Shown one piece after another: positions 9,536-18,286 of a stretch of 64,000 bases of DNA. The position numbers were made by a program, and so were the translations under genes. The stretch comes from PHAA01 sp964457945 (lineage in GTDB: Bacteria; Bacillota; Syntrophomonadia; Syntrophomonadales; Syntrophomonadaceae): contig CAYWFX010000014.1 in the NCBI GenBank assembly GCA_964457945.1, forward strand, positions 1 through 64,000. The letters run 5' to 3'. How positions within the stretch are numbered: position 1 is the stretch's first letter; every line of letters starts with the position of its first letter. The notes beneath the pieces are model-generated. The model was not told where the DNA came from, did no database searches, and was given only the letters and a program-made list of their open reading frames with translations.

Positions 9536-10687
9536 ATGTTTTTACACATTTTCACCAATCGCTGCAAATGTTTGGTTCGGGATAGAGTATTGATGTTTTG
9601 GACCTTGATGTTTCCGATCGTGCTGGCTAGCCTTTTTGGGCTGGCATTCAGCAACTTATCCAGTGAGAACAGGTTTGGCGAAATCAATATTGCAGTCGTT
9701 GACAATGACGATTATCAGAGTAATCAAGCTTTTCAATCTGCCTTGTCAGCCGTGACGGATGCGGGGAAGTCTTCGGGAGAAAAAGGCTTGTTCAACGTCA
9801 TACTTTCAACCCATGAACAGGCCGATGAACTGCTCGAAAACAACAAAGTCGCAGGGTATATCCTATTTGATGGCGGAGCCAACCTGGTTATTAAAGAGTC
9901 CGGCATAAATCAGACCATTATTAAAACTTTTTTGGATGACTATGTACAAATAAGCTCAGCAATAGTAACCATCGTTAAACAAAACCCGAGTGCCTTTCCA
10001 TCGCTTATGGAAGATGTAATGGCAGATAAGAACTATCTCAAAGAAGTATCTCCCAGCAACGTGGAACCCAATACCACATTGAACTACTACTATGCGCTGG
10101 TCGCTATGGCTTGTTTGTTTGGCAGCTTCTGGGGTGTGAAAGAAATATCTGCAGTGCAGGCGGATCTTTCGCCCCAGGGTGCACGGGTAAATCTGGCACC
10201 CACGCACAAACTCAAAATTTTCGGATATTCTTTATGTGCCGCCGCAGTTGTGCATTTATTTACGATCTTTATTCTGATAGCCTACCTGAGCCTTTTCTTG
10301 AAAGTGGATTTTGGGAGCGATCTTCTATACGTTCTGCTGGCCTGTGTCGTTGGAAGTATGATGGGCGTCTCAATGGGGGCACTGATTGGTGCATTGATTA
10401 AAAAGGACGAAATTGTCAAAATAGCGGTGCTGGTTTCCGTATCGATGATACTATCTTTTTTGTCGGGCCTTATGATGGTGGATATGAAGTATATCGTTAC
10501 CCATGCCATCCCTGTAATGGCTTACATCAATCCTGCCAACCTGATAACCGACGCTTTTTATTCATTATACTATTTCGATACTTATAATAGATTTTTTACC
10601 AATATCGGATTACTCTTGGGATTTACGGTTGTTTTTTATCTGATCGTTTACTTTGTGCTAAGGAGGCAGCGGTATGCAAGTCTATAA
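9536..10687 (+). CDS. ABC-2 type exporter permease
   Basis: 383 residues with ABC-2 membrane topology. There is one N-terminal membrane helix (VLMFWTLMFPIVLASLFGLAF), a large outside domain (about 40-185), then five or six helices ending in a basic tail. The start ATG 9536 has AAGGAGGCGGT in front, 14 bases after the ATPase stop. Its 3' end overlaps the next permease by 14 bases, so the two permeases are probably made in equal amounts and form a heterodimer. The substrate is unknown. Confidence 0.93.
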   Translation: MFLHIFTNRCKCLVRDRVLMFWTLMFPIVLASLFGLAFSNLSSENRFGEINIAVVDNDDYQSNQAFQSALSAVTDAGKSSGEKGLFNVILSTHEQADELLENNKVAGYILFDGGANLVIKESGINQTIIKTFLDDYVQISSAIVTIVKQNPSAFPSLMEDVMADKNYLKEVSPSNVEPNTTLNYYYALVAMACLFGSFWGVKEISAVQADLSPQGARVNLAPTHKLKIFGYSLCAAAVVHLFTIFILIAYLSLFLKVDFGSDLLYVLLACVVGSMMGVSMGALIGALIKKDEIVKIAVLVSVSMILSFLSGLMMVDMKYIVTHAIPVMAYINPANLITDAFYSLYYFDTYNRFFTNIGLLLGFTVVFYLIVYFVLRRQRYASL

Positions 10688-11837
10688 AGCCTATTTTAAG
10701 ATCATTAAGCAGAATTTACCGGCCATCTTGATTTATGTATGCATCTTTTTGTTCATCACGGTGATGCTCACGTATTTCGGTGGTGAAAAAACGAGCCCGG
10801 GTTTTAGCAAAACCAAGATTAATATTGCTTTTGTTAATGATGATGATGGTGCTGCACTTGCGGTCGGTCTCAGAGACTATCTGAGCACTAATGCAAATAT
10901 TATTAGCATCCCGAACAATGAAGAGAGCCTGCAGGATGCCCTATTTTTCAGGAAGGTTGAGTACATCGTAAAAGTTCCGGCAGGTTTTTCCCAGAGCTTC
11001 TTCAGCGGAGAGAATGGTGTGAGGATCGAAAAAACGTCTGTTCAAGAGTCCCAGAGCAGCGTCTATATGGATTTTTTGATAAACAGATATTTAAGCACAG
11101 CTGGTCTTTATACCCAAAATATGCCCGGCATAAGCGATTCCCAGTTGCTTGGCTTTGTGAAGAGTGATATCGAGCAGCAAACCAGCGTCCAGGTTAAAAC
11201 CTATGGCAAAAAGACAGACAGCAGGGTTGCAACTTATTATACCTATCTTGTCTACGCGATGATCGTAATAATCTTCCTGGGTGTCACATCGATTATGCTG
11301 GTTTTTAACGATCCGGATCTAAGAAGAAGGAACCTGGGCTCACCGCTGAAATCTCTTAGCATGAATATACAGCTGTTCCTGGGAAACATGAGTTTTGCAG
11401 TGGTTGTTTGGATCATTATGGTTGCTATAGGTTTTCTAATCTCAGGTAAGGCAGCTTTTGATATAAATAGTGTGATGATGTATATTAATCTACTTTGCTT
11501 TGCATCTGTCTGCCTGAGCCTTAGTTTTCTGATCGGGAATCTTATCAGAAGCAGAGAGGTACAGCAAGGGATTGCCAACGTATTGTCTCTTGGTCTCTGT
11601 TTTATCGGCGGTGTGTTTGTGCCGCAACAGTTGTTAGGCAAAAACGTTAACTTTATTGCCAGCTTTACACCCACCTATTGGTACGTAAAAGCAGTAAATG
11701 ACATCGAAAAATTGGCGCTCATTAACATCGCCAATGTCACTCCGATTATTAACAGCATGCTAATACAGTTAGGATTCGTCGCAGCCTTGCTGGCTGTTGC
11801 ACTAGTAATCGCCAAGCAAAAGCGAGTGAGTGCCTGA
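10674..11837 (+). CDS. ABC-2 type exporter permease, second subunit
   Basis: 387 residues with the same topology as the preceding permease: a first helix at about 17-37, an outer domain to about 195, then helices at about 200-385. The start codon lies inside the upstream gene, with AAGGAGGCAGCGGT before it. The final helix ends 20 bases before the decayed GAF-protease copy begins on the other strand. With the two-component system it resembles modules that sense and pump out membrane-active compounds; this is a family-based inference. Confidence 0.93.
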   Translation: MQVYKAYFKIIKQNLPAILIYVCIFLFITVMLTYFGGEKTSPGFSKTKINIAFVNDDDGAALAVGLRDYLSTNANIISIPNNEESLQDALFFRKVEYIVKVPAGFSQSFFSGENGVRIEKTSVQESQSSVYMDFLINRYLSTAGLYTQNMPGISDSQLLGFVKSDIEQQTSVQVKTYGKKTDSRVATYYTYLVYAMIVIIFLGVTSIMLVFNDPDLRRRNLGSPLKSLSMNIQLFLGNMSFAVVVWIIMVAIGFLISGKAAFDINSVMMYINLLCFASVCLSLSFLIGNLIRSREVQQGIANVLSLGLCFIGGVFVPQQLLGKNVNFIASFTPTYWYVKAVNDIEKLALINIANVTPIINSMLIQLGFVAALLAVALVIAKQKRVSA

Positions 11838-11856
11838 TTATGTGCTTCTCCACGAG

Positions 11857-12436
11857 CACCAGAAATAGTCCTGAGAAACCTGCGGTAATGAGGGTGGGCA
11901 TAAGGGCGTTGCCTTGGTATTTTTCCAGAATGGCCAGGAAAAATGAGTAGGCACATAAGGCCAGTAACAGAGAGTTGAAGACAAAGCTTGATTCGGTCTG
12001 GATGTTCTGCAACTGAGCATTTCTAATAGCTACCGCGGCCTGGCTGGCAATAGCGCTAATTAGCGTCTGCATTTCCTCAGGGAAGGCAATGACTTTTCCT
12101 TCATCATCCAGTTTGTTGATTAACTGGATTACCCCCACGATAGAACCGTCCTGGTACTTTATCGGAATAGAAAGAAGGGAAATGGTAAAGTAACCCGATT
12201 GAATATCATAGTTTTTATTATGCTTGTAACTAACTGTATCCGGGATATGGTAACAATCAGGAATATTAATGATTTCTCCGGTTAATGCCGTATGACCAAC
12301 GATGGAACTCCGGCTCAATTTCACCGGAACGGCATTAAACTCCCTGTGCGTACCGGAGTCTTCCAGCAAAACCGTTAAAAAACCAGGTGGGCCGGATCAT
12401 CATGGCGGATAAACAGAGAACAGCCATCACAGCCTG
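11857..12436 (-). pseudogene. Decayed partial copy of the GAF-protease gene at 29824
   Basis: This stretch matches 30343-30932 almost base for base on the same strand. It would encode the second half of the GAF domain and the first membrane helices. A 10-base deletion (between ACCGTT and AAAAAACCAGG near 12376-12379) breaks the frame. Both ends stop abruptly: the gene start is missing beyond 12436 and the whole protease part is missing below 11857. The apparent 206-codon ORF here is a remnant, not a gene. Confidence 0.9.
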
Positions 12437-12845
12437 AGAAAGGCGAGGGGACGATTTCCTCGCAGCTATGCAGTCCAGTTTGTCTTTCACCATGTATGTA
12501 AACGGGTTTAGGATAACAGCCTGTTTTTTTAAAAATGTCAAAACTTACTGATGTTATGATGTGATAAAATCATAAGAAAAGATCTAATTTTGTAGATGCA
12601 TGTAAGGAAGAGAAGAGTATTCCATACTTGACGATATCACTTCTTGAACTGCTAAATATAATATATGCAGATTATTGAATTGAAACAATGATGACTACAA
12701 CCAATAAGTTGCCTTTATGGATTTTACCAATATAAAAAGGCCGGGCGCTTGACTATGAAAGAAGTAATACAGAATAAGGTATTGCAGTCTGATCAATTGG
12801 ACCGATCGCAATAGTAATAACAACCCCAGAGATGTCAATTGTGAA
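12437..12845. other. Intergenic stretch before the ABC-cNMP gene
   Basis: No coding region was recognised. It is AT-rich and contains TTGACG at 12628 and TATAAT at 12657, but their 23-base spacing is too long for a confident promoter. The promoter of the ABC-cNMP gene is probably in here. Confidence 0.4.
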
Positions 12846-15032
12846 GTGCAGGTGAAATTAGTGATATTAATGCTTAAAAACGTTTGGGGCTATTACAAAC
12901 AGTATAAATTATATTGCTCTATATACTATATTGGTGTGCTTCTGGATCTAGCAGTTCAGAGTTTTATTGCGCTGAGCTTTAAGTTTTTGCTTGATAATGC
13001 TATTATCCCCAAGGATGAAAAGGTAATGATTTTGGTACTCTTCCTGCTGCTGTTGGGTGTGGTGGTATCAAAGCTTGGCTATGTCTTTCGTTGCTATTTA
13101 TACGCCAAAATGATGGGCGGAATTATGGGTAGTATTAGAAACCAGCTTTTTGACAAGATGCAGCAGCTTTCTCTAAAATACTATGCCAATTCCAAAACCG
13201 GAGACATTCTGTCTTACTTCTCCAATGATCTTGCCAGCATAGAATATATGGTGAATATGGCGGTTCCTGCCGGGGTCGGTGCCTTCCTGAGTATTGTGCT
13301 CAATACCGTAATTATTTTTACCTTGGATTGGAAACTGGCCTCGGTTTCATTGCTCGGACTGCTGCTCTGTGCATTAGGACCGTATTATCTTAACCGCAGG
13401 ACTTCTGCCGCCAATGATCTTATGAAAAATACTCAGGCCGAGCTTTTGTCTGCAGTTGAAGAGAACCTTAATGCTCAACAGGTGGTTAAATCATTCAACC
13501 TTCAAAACACGGTCAAGAGTTCTTTTCAAAAAGATAGCGCCCATCTTTCTCAATTGACCCATAAAGCCTTCTTTCTTAATGATTTTATGGAAATAACCCC
13601 TCTCGGCATAATAGGGCTTTTTAATGTAATTATTATCTGTCTGGGGGCCTTCTTTGCGTTCAAAGATATGATTACTCCAGGGACCCTGGTTTCATTTAAC
13701 AGTCTTTTTGTTGGACTCAGCACCGCAGTGGGCAGTTTTACCCGGATTATCCCGGTTTTAATGGGATCTTCCTCCTCTATGAAGAGAATTCAAAGTTTTC
13801 AAGATGAAAAAGCGGAGGTCGAAGATTCGCCTGAGGCCACGGAATTTCAAAAATTTCAGAACCGAATCGAGCTTCTTAATGTGAGTTTTGGATATACGGA
13901 TGAGAATGTGTGCTTAAATGAGCTCAACCTGCAAATTCCTAAAGGGGCATCGGTAGCTATAGTGGGACCCAGCGGTTCCGGAAAAAGCTCTATACTTAAT
14001 CTGATAATGCGATTCTATGATCCTAAAGCAGGCAGGGTAGAAATTGATGGTCAGGATTTGCGCGACATTACTATGGAATCGCTGCATCGTCTGATTGGAA
14101 TTGTACTGCAGGAAAACTTCCTTTTTAACAACACAATTAAGGAAAACCTGAAAATAGTAAACCCGGAGGCCAGCGATAATGATATTGTCTATGCTGCCGA
14201 AGCAGCGGAAATTCATAAACACATTATGGATCTTCCGAATGGTTATGATACCGGGGTTGGCGAGCGGGGGAGCCAGCTGTCCGGGGGTCAGAGGCAAAGA
14301 ATAGCTCTAGCTCGAGCTTTGGTGCGCAAACCGTCAGTATTAATTTTAGATGAAGCAACCTCAGCTCTGGACCCCAAGACCGAACGGGCCATAAATGAAA
14401 CTCTTAGACGAATAACCAAAGAAATGACGGTTATAAATATAACCCACCGCCTGGACAATATCAAAGACTATGACCTGATTTATGTCATGGAAAAAGGTCG
14501 CATAGCAGAATCCGGAACCCATCAGGATCTAATGGAAAAGCAAGGCCTGTACGCAGATCTATGCAGCAAGCAGACTGGATTTCTGGTCGGCGATGACTTG
14601 CAACATGCAGAAATAGAAGCTTATAGACTTTCCAAAATCAATCTGTTCAAGGATTTGGAAAGTGAAATGGTTGAAGAATTGACTGATTTTTTCATTTCCG
14701 AGTATTATGCGCCGGGGAAAATAATAATCAATGAAGGTGAAGCGGGCGATAGATTCTATGTTATCGCCCGCGGCAAGGTCGAAATAATAATAAACCTGGG
14801 AAACGATGATGAAAAAATAGTTAACATTTTGGAGGACGGGGATTATTTCGGGGAAATTGCCCTTCTGAAGGAAGTATTGAGGACGGCAACGGTTCGCGCT
14901 CGTACTCCCTGCCTGTTGTTGTCACTTAGAAGACGGCAATTTGAAAGGGTAGTGTCAAAAACCCCAGGACTTAGAATACAACTTGAGCAGGAAATGGATA
15001 AGCGTTTGGTACAACTATCAACAGGAGGATAG
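12846..15032 (+). CDS. ABC exporter (membrane + ATPase) with C-terminal cyclic-nucleotide-binding domain
   Basis: 728 residues in three parts. Residues 1-320 are a six-helix ABC exporter membrane domain. Residues ~340-585 are the ATPase, with Walker A GPSGSGKSS near 374, LSGGQRQR near 477, LILDEATSALD and the H-loop NITHRLD. Residues ~605-720 are a cNMP/CRP-type domain with YFGEIALL and RTATV, so the phosphate-cassette Glu and Arg are both present. An exporter ending in a cNMP domain is unusual; transport may be gated by a nucleotide. The start is uncertain: GTG 12846, GTG 12861 and ATG 12870 are all in frame, and AGGTG at 12850-12854 would serve 12861. Probably a homodimer. Confidence 0.9.
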   Translation: MQVKLVILMLKNVWGYYKQYKLYCSIYYIGVLLDLAVQSFIALSFKFLLDNAIIPKDEKVMILVLFLLLLGVVVSKLGYVFRCYLYAKMMGGIMGSIRNQLFDKMQQLSLKYYANSKTGDILSYFSNDLASIEYMVNMAVPAGVGAFLSIVLNTVIIFTLDWKLASVSLLGLLLCALGPYYLNRRTSAANDLMKNTQAELLSAVEENLNAQQVVKSFNLQNTVKSSFQKDSAHLSQLTHKAFFLNDFMEITPLGIIGLFNVIIICLGAFFAFKDMITPGTLVSFNSLFVGLSTAVGSFTRIIPVLMGSSSSMKRIQSFQDEKAEVEDSPEATEFQKFQNRIELLNVSFGYTDENVCLNELNLQIPKGASVAIVGPSGSGKSSILNLIMRFYDPKAGRVEIDGQDLRDITMESLHRLIGIVLQENFLFNNTIKENLKIVNPEASDNDIVYAAEAAEIHKHIMDLPNGYDTGVGERGSQLSGGQRQRIALARALVRKPSVLILDEATSALDPKTERAINETLRRITKEMTVINITHRLDNIKDYDLIYVMEKGRIAESGTHQDLMEKQGLYADLCSKQTGFLVGDDLQHAEIEAYRLSKINLFKDLESEMVEELTDFFISEYYAPGKIIINEGEAGDRFYVIARGKVEIIINLGNDDEKIVNILEDGDYFGEIALLKEVLRTATVRARTPCLLLSLRRRQFERVVSKTPGLRIQLEQEMDKRLVQLSTGG

Positions 15033-15166
15033 CGTGAAAACAACCCTATCACCGAACAACCCTGATGGGAGCTAAAAAAGGGCACACTCTCCCCTTGGTT
15101 GGATAAGCAAATTTTTAAGCAGGATGCAACCTATTCTCTGCGGGTTGTATGAAATACCTTACAATA

Positions 15167-16228
15167 CTAATGCGCATGTCGATGATGCATATCCGGTTTG
15201 TGCAAATGTGTATGCTCCGTTGATTCATGCGCATGAATGTGCGTGTGATATCCGTTTTGAGGTATTTCAACCTCGTTATGAAAATGATTGTGATGACTAT
15301 CATCATGATTATGCCGATGATTATGTACGGCGGCTTTATGGAGATGACTATGGCCATGTTTTTCAAAGAGTAGAATGACAACCCCAACGACAATTGTTAG
15401 GGCCGCAAAATAAAAGAAACTTCCCTGGGATTCGTTAAATATGGCTAGAGAAATGATGGAGCCAATAAACGGAGCAGTACTAAACAAGCCACTGGTTCTA
15501 GCCGCTCCTAGCGCTCGCATACCTCTGATAAACAGAAAAATGCTCATGCCGTAGCTGAAAAATCCCAGTATCATAGCCGGTAATATCATTTTAATTGCAG
15601 GGAATGGACTGCCCAAAGTGCATCCCAGAATGAATGAAAAGCTACCTGCACCAAGCCCTTTAATGATTACAATCGTCATGGGATCTTTAAGGGAAATTTT
15701 ACAGGTAAAGTTATTGTCTATCCCCCAAAATATGCAAGCCAGAACAATGCCATATGCACCCCAGGAAATACCCCACGGTAATGCTGGATTCCAGGAGAGG
15801 AGTATACTTCCCAAGGTAATAAGCAATATTGAAACCCATACTCGCTTATCAGCGGATTCTCTAAAAATAAGAATGGCGATTAGCGTAGTGGCGACACTTT
15901 CAAAATTCAAAAGAAGTGAGGCAGTGGCGGCAGGGGTTGCTTTTAAGCTAAGCATTAAAACGATCGGAGCCAATACTCCGCCTGACATGACTGCGACGAA
16001 AAGCCAGGGGATATCACTTCTATTAAGATGAGCTTCGTCGGTTAAATCACTGTGCTTCAAACGTAAAAGTATTTTAAGTAGGGCTAAGCCAAGGCCACTC
16101 CCAAGGTATAAAAACGAAGCCATAAAAATCGGGTCGACTCTGGTTAGTAACAGTTTAGATAAAGGAGCACTGGCTCCAAATAAAACTGCAGCCAGGATAA
16201 CATATAAGGCGGTTGTAAATTCTTTCAT
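15167..16228 (-). CDS. EamA/DMT family transporter with histidine-rich cytoplasmic tail
   Basis: 353 residues. The first ~288 form about ten membrane helices with two EamA repeats (ILAAVLFGASAPLSKLLL begins the first). The last 65 residues contain 23 histidines in HxH arrays (HSHLH, HNHRHNH, HTHIHAH, HTHLH). EamA carriers export metabolites, and a His tail usually binds Ni, Co, Zn or Cu, so a metal or metal-complex substrate is plausible but unproven. Start ATG 16228. The upstream 15-base motif is shared with the divergent lyase promoter. A related tail remnant lies at 22061. Confidence 0.9.
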   Translation of the reverse strand: MKEFTTALYVILAAVLFGASAPLSKLLLTRVDPIFMASFLYLGSGLGLALLKILLRLKHSDLTDEAHLNRSDIPWLFVAVMSGGVLAPIVLMLSLKATPAATASLLLNFESVATTLIAILIFRESADKRVWVSILLITLGSILLSWNPALPWGISWGAYGIVLACIFWGIDNNFTCKISLKDPMTIVIIKGLGAGSFSFILGCTLGSPFPAIKMILPAMILGFFSYGMSIFLFIRGMRALGAARTSGLFSTAPFIGSIISLAIFNESQGSFFYFAALTIVVGVVILLFEKHGHSHLHKAAVHNHRHNHDDSHHNHFHNEVEIPQNGYHTHIHAHESTEHTHLHKPDMHHRHAH

Positions 16229-16275
16229 AAATCAAAGTACCCATCCCATTATAGTTATAGTCTGAACGATGTTAG

Positions 16276-16290
16276 TATACCAAATATAGT
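16276..16290. promoter_or_regulatory. Candidate operator copy 1 (TATACCAAATATAGT)
   Basis: TATACCAAATATAGT recurs at 16507-16521 with one change (TATACAAAATATAGT). This copy lies about 50 bases upstream of the EamA start, next to a TTGACA-like -35 on the minus strand. Likely a binding site shared with the divergent lyase gene. Confidence 0.4.
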
Positions 16291-16363
16291 ATTGTCAAAA
16301 CAGGCAGTTAGTAATTTTGCGAAAGTTAGAGAAGACCTCTTGCCCAGTGCCAATATGTACATA

Positions 16364-16427
16364 AACCGGGTGCTAGCTCACTAAGTCCTGGTTCCTCCGA
16401 ACCTATCACGTGAAGATAGTGGTTCGG
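16364..16427. other. Two adjacent hairpins in the EamA/lyase intergenic region
   Basis: AACCGGG (16364) pairs with CCTGGTT (ends 16393). CCGAACC-TATC (16397) pairs with GATA-GT-GGTTCGG (ends 16427). There is no T-run, no T-box motif and no match to a riboswitch I recognise. It could be a structured RNA or the remnant of one. Confidence 0.35.
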
Positions 16428-16506
16428 CTGCAAAGAAAACAGATGGCAAGATGATTTATTTAAGTCGTGATAACGTCAATTAATCAATTAGTCATTACTT
16501 CTTCTA

Positions 16507-16535
16507 TATACAAAATATAGTTGTTTGGTATATAA
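16507..16535. promoter_or_regulatory. Candidate operator copy 2, inverted-repeat context
   Basis: TATACAAAATATAGT is followed by TTTGGTATATAA, so that TATACAAA and TTTGGTATA form an imperfect palindrome. A TATAAT at 16531-16536 could be the -10 of the lyase transcript. The motif is shared with the copy at 16276. Confidence 0.4.
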
Positions 16536-16636
16536 TTTTGCTGTAGTTTGGTAGTTTTGCGTTAGTAATTTATATTGTGAATAAAATAGTAGGATAGCAG
16601 GGTAGTAGAATAAGGCCGAAAGAATCGTAATTAATT

Positions 16637-16662
16637 GCGCACCCTTCTGGATGCGCTTTTTT
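16637..16662 (+). terminator. Terminator or attenuator in the leader of the lyase gene
   Basis: GCGCA..CC pairs with GG..TGCGC around TTCT and is followed by TTTTTT. It lies about 95 bases before the lyase start and downstream of the likely promoter region, so it would act on the lyase transcript. I see no Trp-containing leader peptide of the TnaC kind. Confidence 0.65.
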
Positions 16663-16756
16663 ATTTTCTTTCGCAGAAAAAAGTATATAGGTTAAAGAGC
16701 AGAACGCACAATACCATCTGCAATATAAGTTGAAAAATATTTCAAAGGAGTGAGTA

Positions 16757-18208
16757 TTGGTGTCAAATATTAAATTTCATTATGGTGAGAAAGTTCCCCT
16801 GGAAATGCATAAAGTCCGTATTGTTCAGAAATTAAATCTCGTAACCATTGAACGTCGTTTGCAAGCCATTACCGAAGCAGGGAATAATACTTTTTTACTA
16901 AAAAACCGCGATGTATTTTTGGATATGCTGACAGACAGTGGGGTCAATGCCATGAGTGATCAGCAATTGGCGGCAATGATGGTAGCGGATGATAGTTATG
17001 CAGGTTCAGAAACCTTTTCCAGACTGGAAAGCAAAATGGCAGAAATATTTGGAATGAAGTATTTTCTGCCCGCTCATCAGGGAAGAGCCTGCGAAAATAT
17101 TTTAGCGCAGGTTTTTGTGACACCGGGGTCCATCGTGCCAATGAATTATCATTTTACCACGACCAAAGCTCATATCGTCTTGAATGGTGGCATTGTAGAG
17201 GAGATCGTGATTGACGAGGCTTTGAATGTAGAAAGTGATTATCTCTTCAAAGGCAATACCGATATCGGAAAGCTTAATGCATTAATAGAAAAGCACGGCT
17301 CAGAAAAAATTGCTTTCTTAAGATTGGAAGCAGGTACCAACCTTATTGGCGGACAGCCCTTTTCACTGGAGAACATGCGCGAAGTTAGCAAGGTATGCAG
17401 ACAAAATGGAATTATAGTGGTGCTTGATGCCAGTCTTTTGGCTGATAACCTTTACTTTATTAAGGTACGGGAAGAAAATTGTAAAAGTATGAGCATAAGG
17501 GAGATTACCATGGAGATGTCTGATCTGTCGGATATTATCTACTTCTCAGCTCGGAAACTGGGCTGTGCTCGTGGCGGTGGTATTTGTCTTAATGATGAGG
17601 AAAATTACTTAAAAATGCGTGAAATTTTGCCATTGTATGAAGGTTTTCTGACTTACGGCGGCATGTCTGTACGCGAGATGGAGGCCATGACCGTCGGTCT
17701 TGAGGAAACCATGGACGAAAACATGATCAATCAAGGACCACAGTTTATTGAATATATGGTTGAGGAGCTTAAGAAAAAAGGAGTGCCGGTAGTTACCCCT
17801 GCAGGTGGTTTGGGATGTCATCTGGATGCCATGGCGTTTCTATCACATGTTCCCCAAAATCAATATCCGGCCGGGGCACTGGCATCAGCGCTTTATATAG
17901 TGAGCGCTGTCCGCGGCATGGAAAGAGGTACGATGTCAGAACAAAGGGATGAAAATGGAGTTGAACCGCTGTCCAATATGGAACTATTACGCTTGGCCAT
18001 GCCACGGCGGGTGTTTACTCTATCCCAGGTCAAATATGCTGTTGACCGTATAGGCTGGCTTTATGAGAACCGTGAATTGGTGGGTGGATTGAAATTTGTG
18101 GAAGAACCCAAAGTATTACGTTTCTTCTTTGGCAGGCTGGCACCAGTTACAGATTGGCAAAACAAATTGCTAGCCAAGTTCAAGTCTGATTTTGCAGACA
18201 GTCTATAA
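16757..18208 (+). CDS. Tryptophanase / tyrosine phenol-lyase family PLP enzyme
   Basis: 483 residues, the usual family length. The beta-eliminating lyase pattern runs throughout: LLTDSG-like DMLTDSGVNAMS, YAGSETF, HQGRACENI, FKGN.D, GGQPFSLENMR. Asp near 223 (VLDAS) should hold the PLP ring nitrogen, and Lys near 268 (YFSARKLG) should be the PLP lysine. The Arg that normally follows the Asp (SAR in E. coli TnaA) is replaced (ASL). MPRRVFT near 418 is closer to tyrosine phenol-lyase. Indole, phenol or another elimination is possible; the substrate is not decided. GTG start at 16760 or TTG 16757, with AAAGGAG upstream. Confidence 0.85.
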   Translation: MVSNIKFHYGEKVPLEMHKVRIVQKLNLVTIERRLQAITEAGNNTFLLKNRDVFLDMLTDSGVNAMSDQQLAAMMVADDSYAGSETFSRLESKMAEIFGMKYFLPAHQGRACENILAQVFVTPGSIVPMNYHFTTTKAHIVLNGGIVEEIVIDEALNVESDYLFKGNTDIGKLNALIEKHGSEKIAFLRLEAGTNLIGGQPFSLENMREVSKVCRQNGIIVVLDASLLADNLYFIKVREENCKSMSIREITMEMSDLSDIIYFSARKLGCARGGGICLNDEENYLKMREILPLYEGFLTYGGMSVREMEAMTVGLEETMDENMINQGPQFIEYMVEELKKKGVPVVTPAGGLGCHLDAMAFLSHVPQNQYPAGALASALYIVSAVRGMERGTMSEQRDENGVEPLSNMELLRLAMPRRVFTLSQVKYAVDRIGWLYENRELVGGLKFVEEPKVLRFFFGRLAPVTDWQNKLLAKFKSDFADSL

Positions 18209-18286
18209 TAAAAGTTGTAGTTGCAATAAATAACACCTAAGTGCACTCGCTTAGGAACCGTAGAAAGATTAAAAGGAGAATACACA

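Noticed and set aside
11749..12369. Apparent 206-codon GAF protein after the ABC permeases
   Set aside because: The frame is a remnant of the gene at 29824, broken by a 10-base deletion and without either end; listed as a pseudogene instead.
12628..12662. TTGACG/TATAAT promoter before the ABC-cNMP gene
   Set aside because: The spacing of 23 bases is outside the normal 16-18; I do not call it.
16364..16427. T-box or known riboswitch before the lyase gene
   Set aside because: No T-box sequence (AGGGTGGNACCGCG) and no recognised riboswitch core; only plain hairpins.
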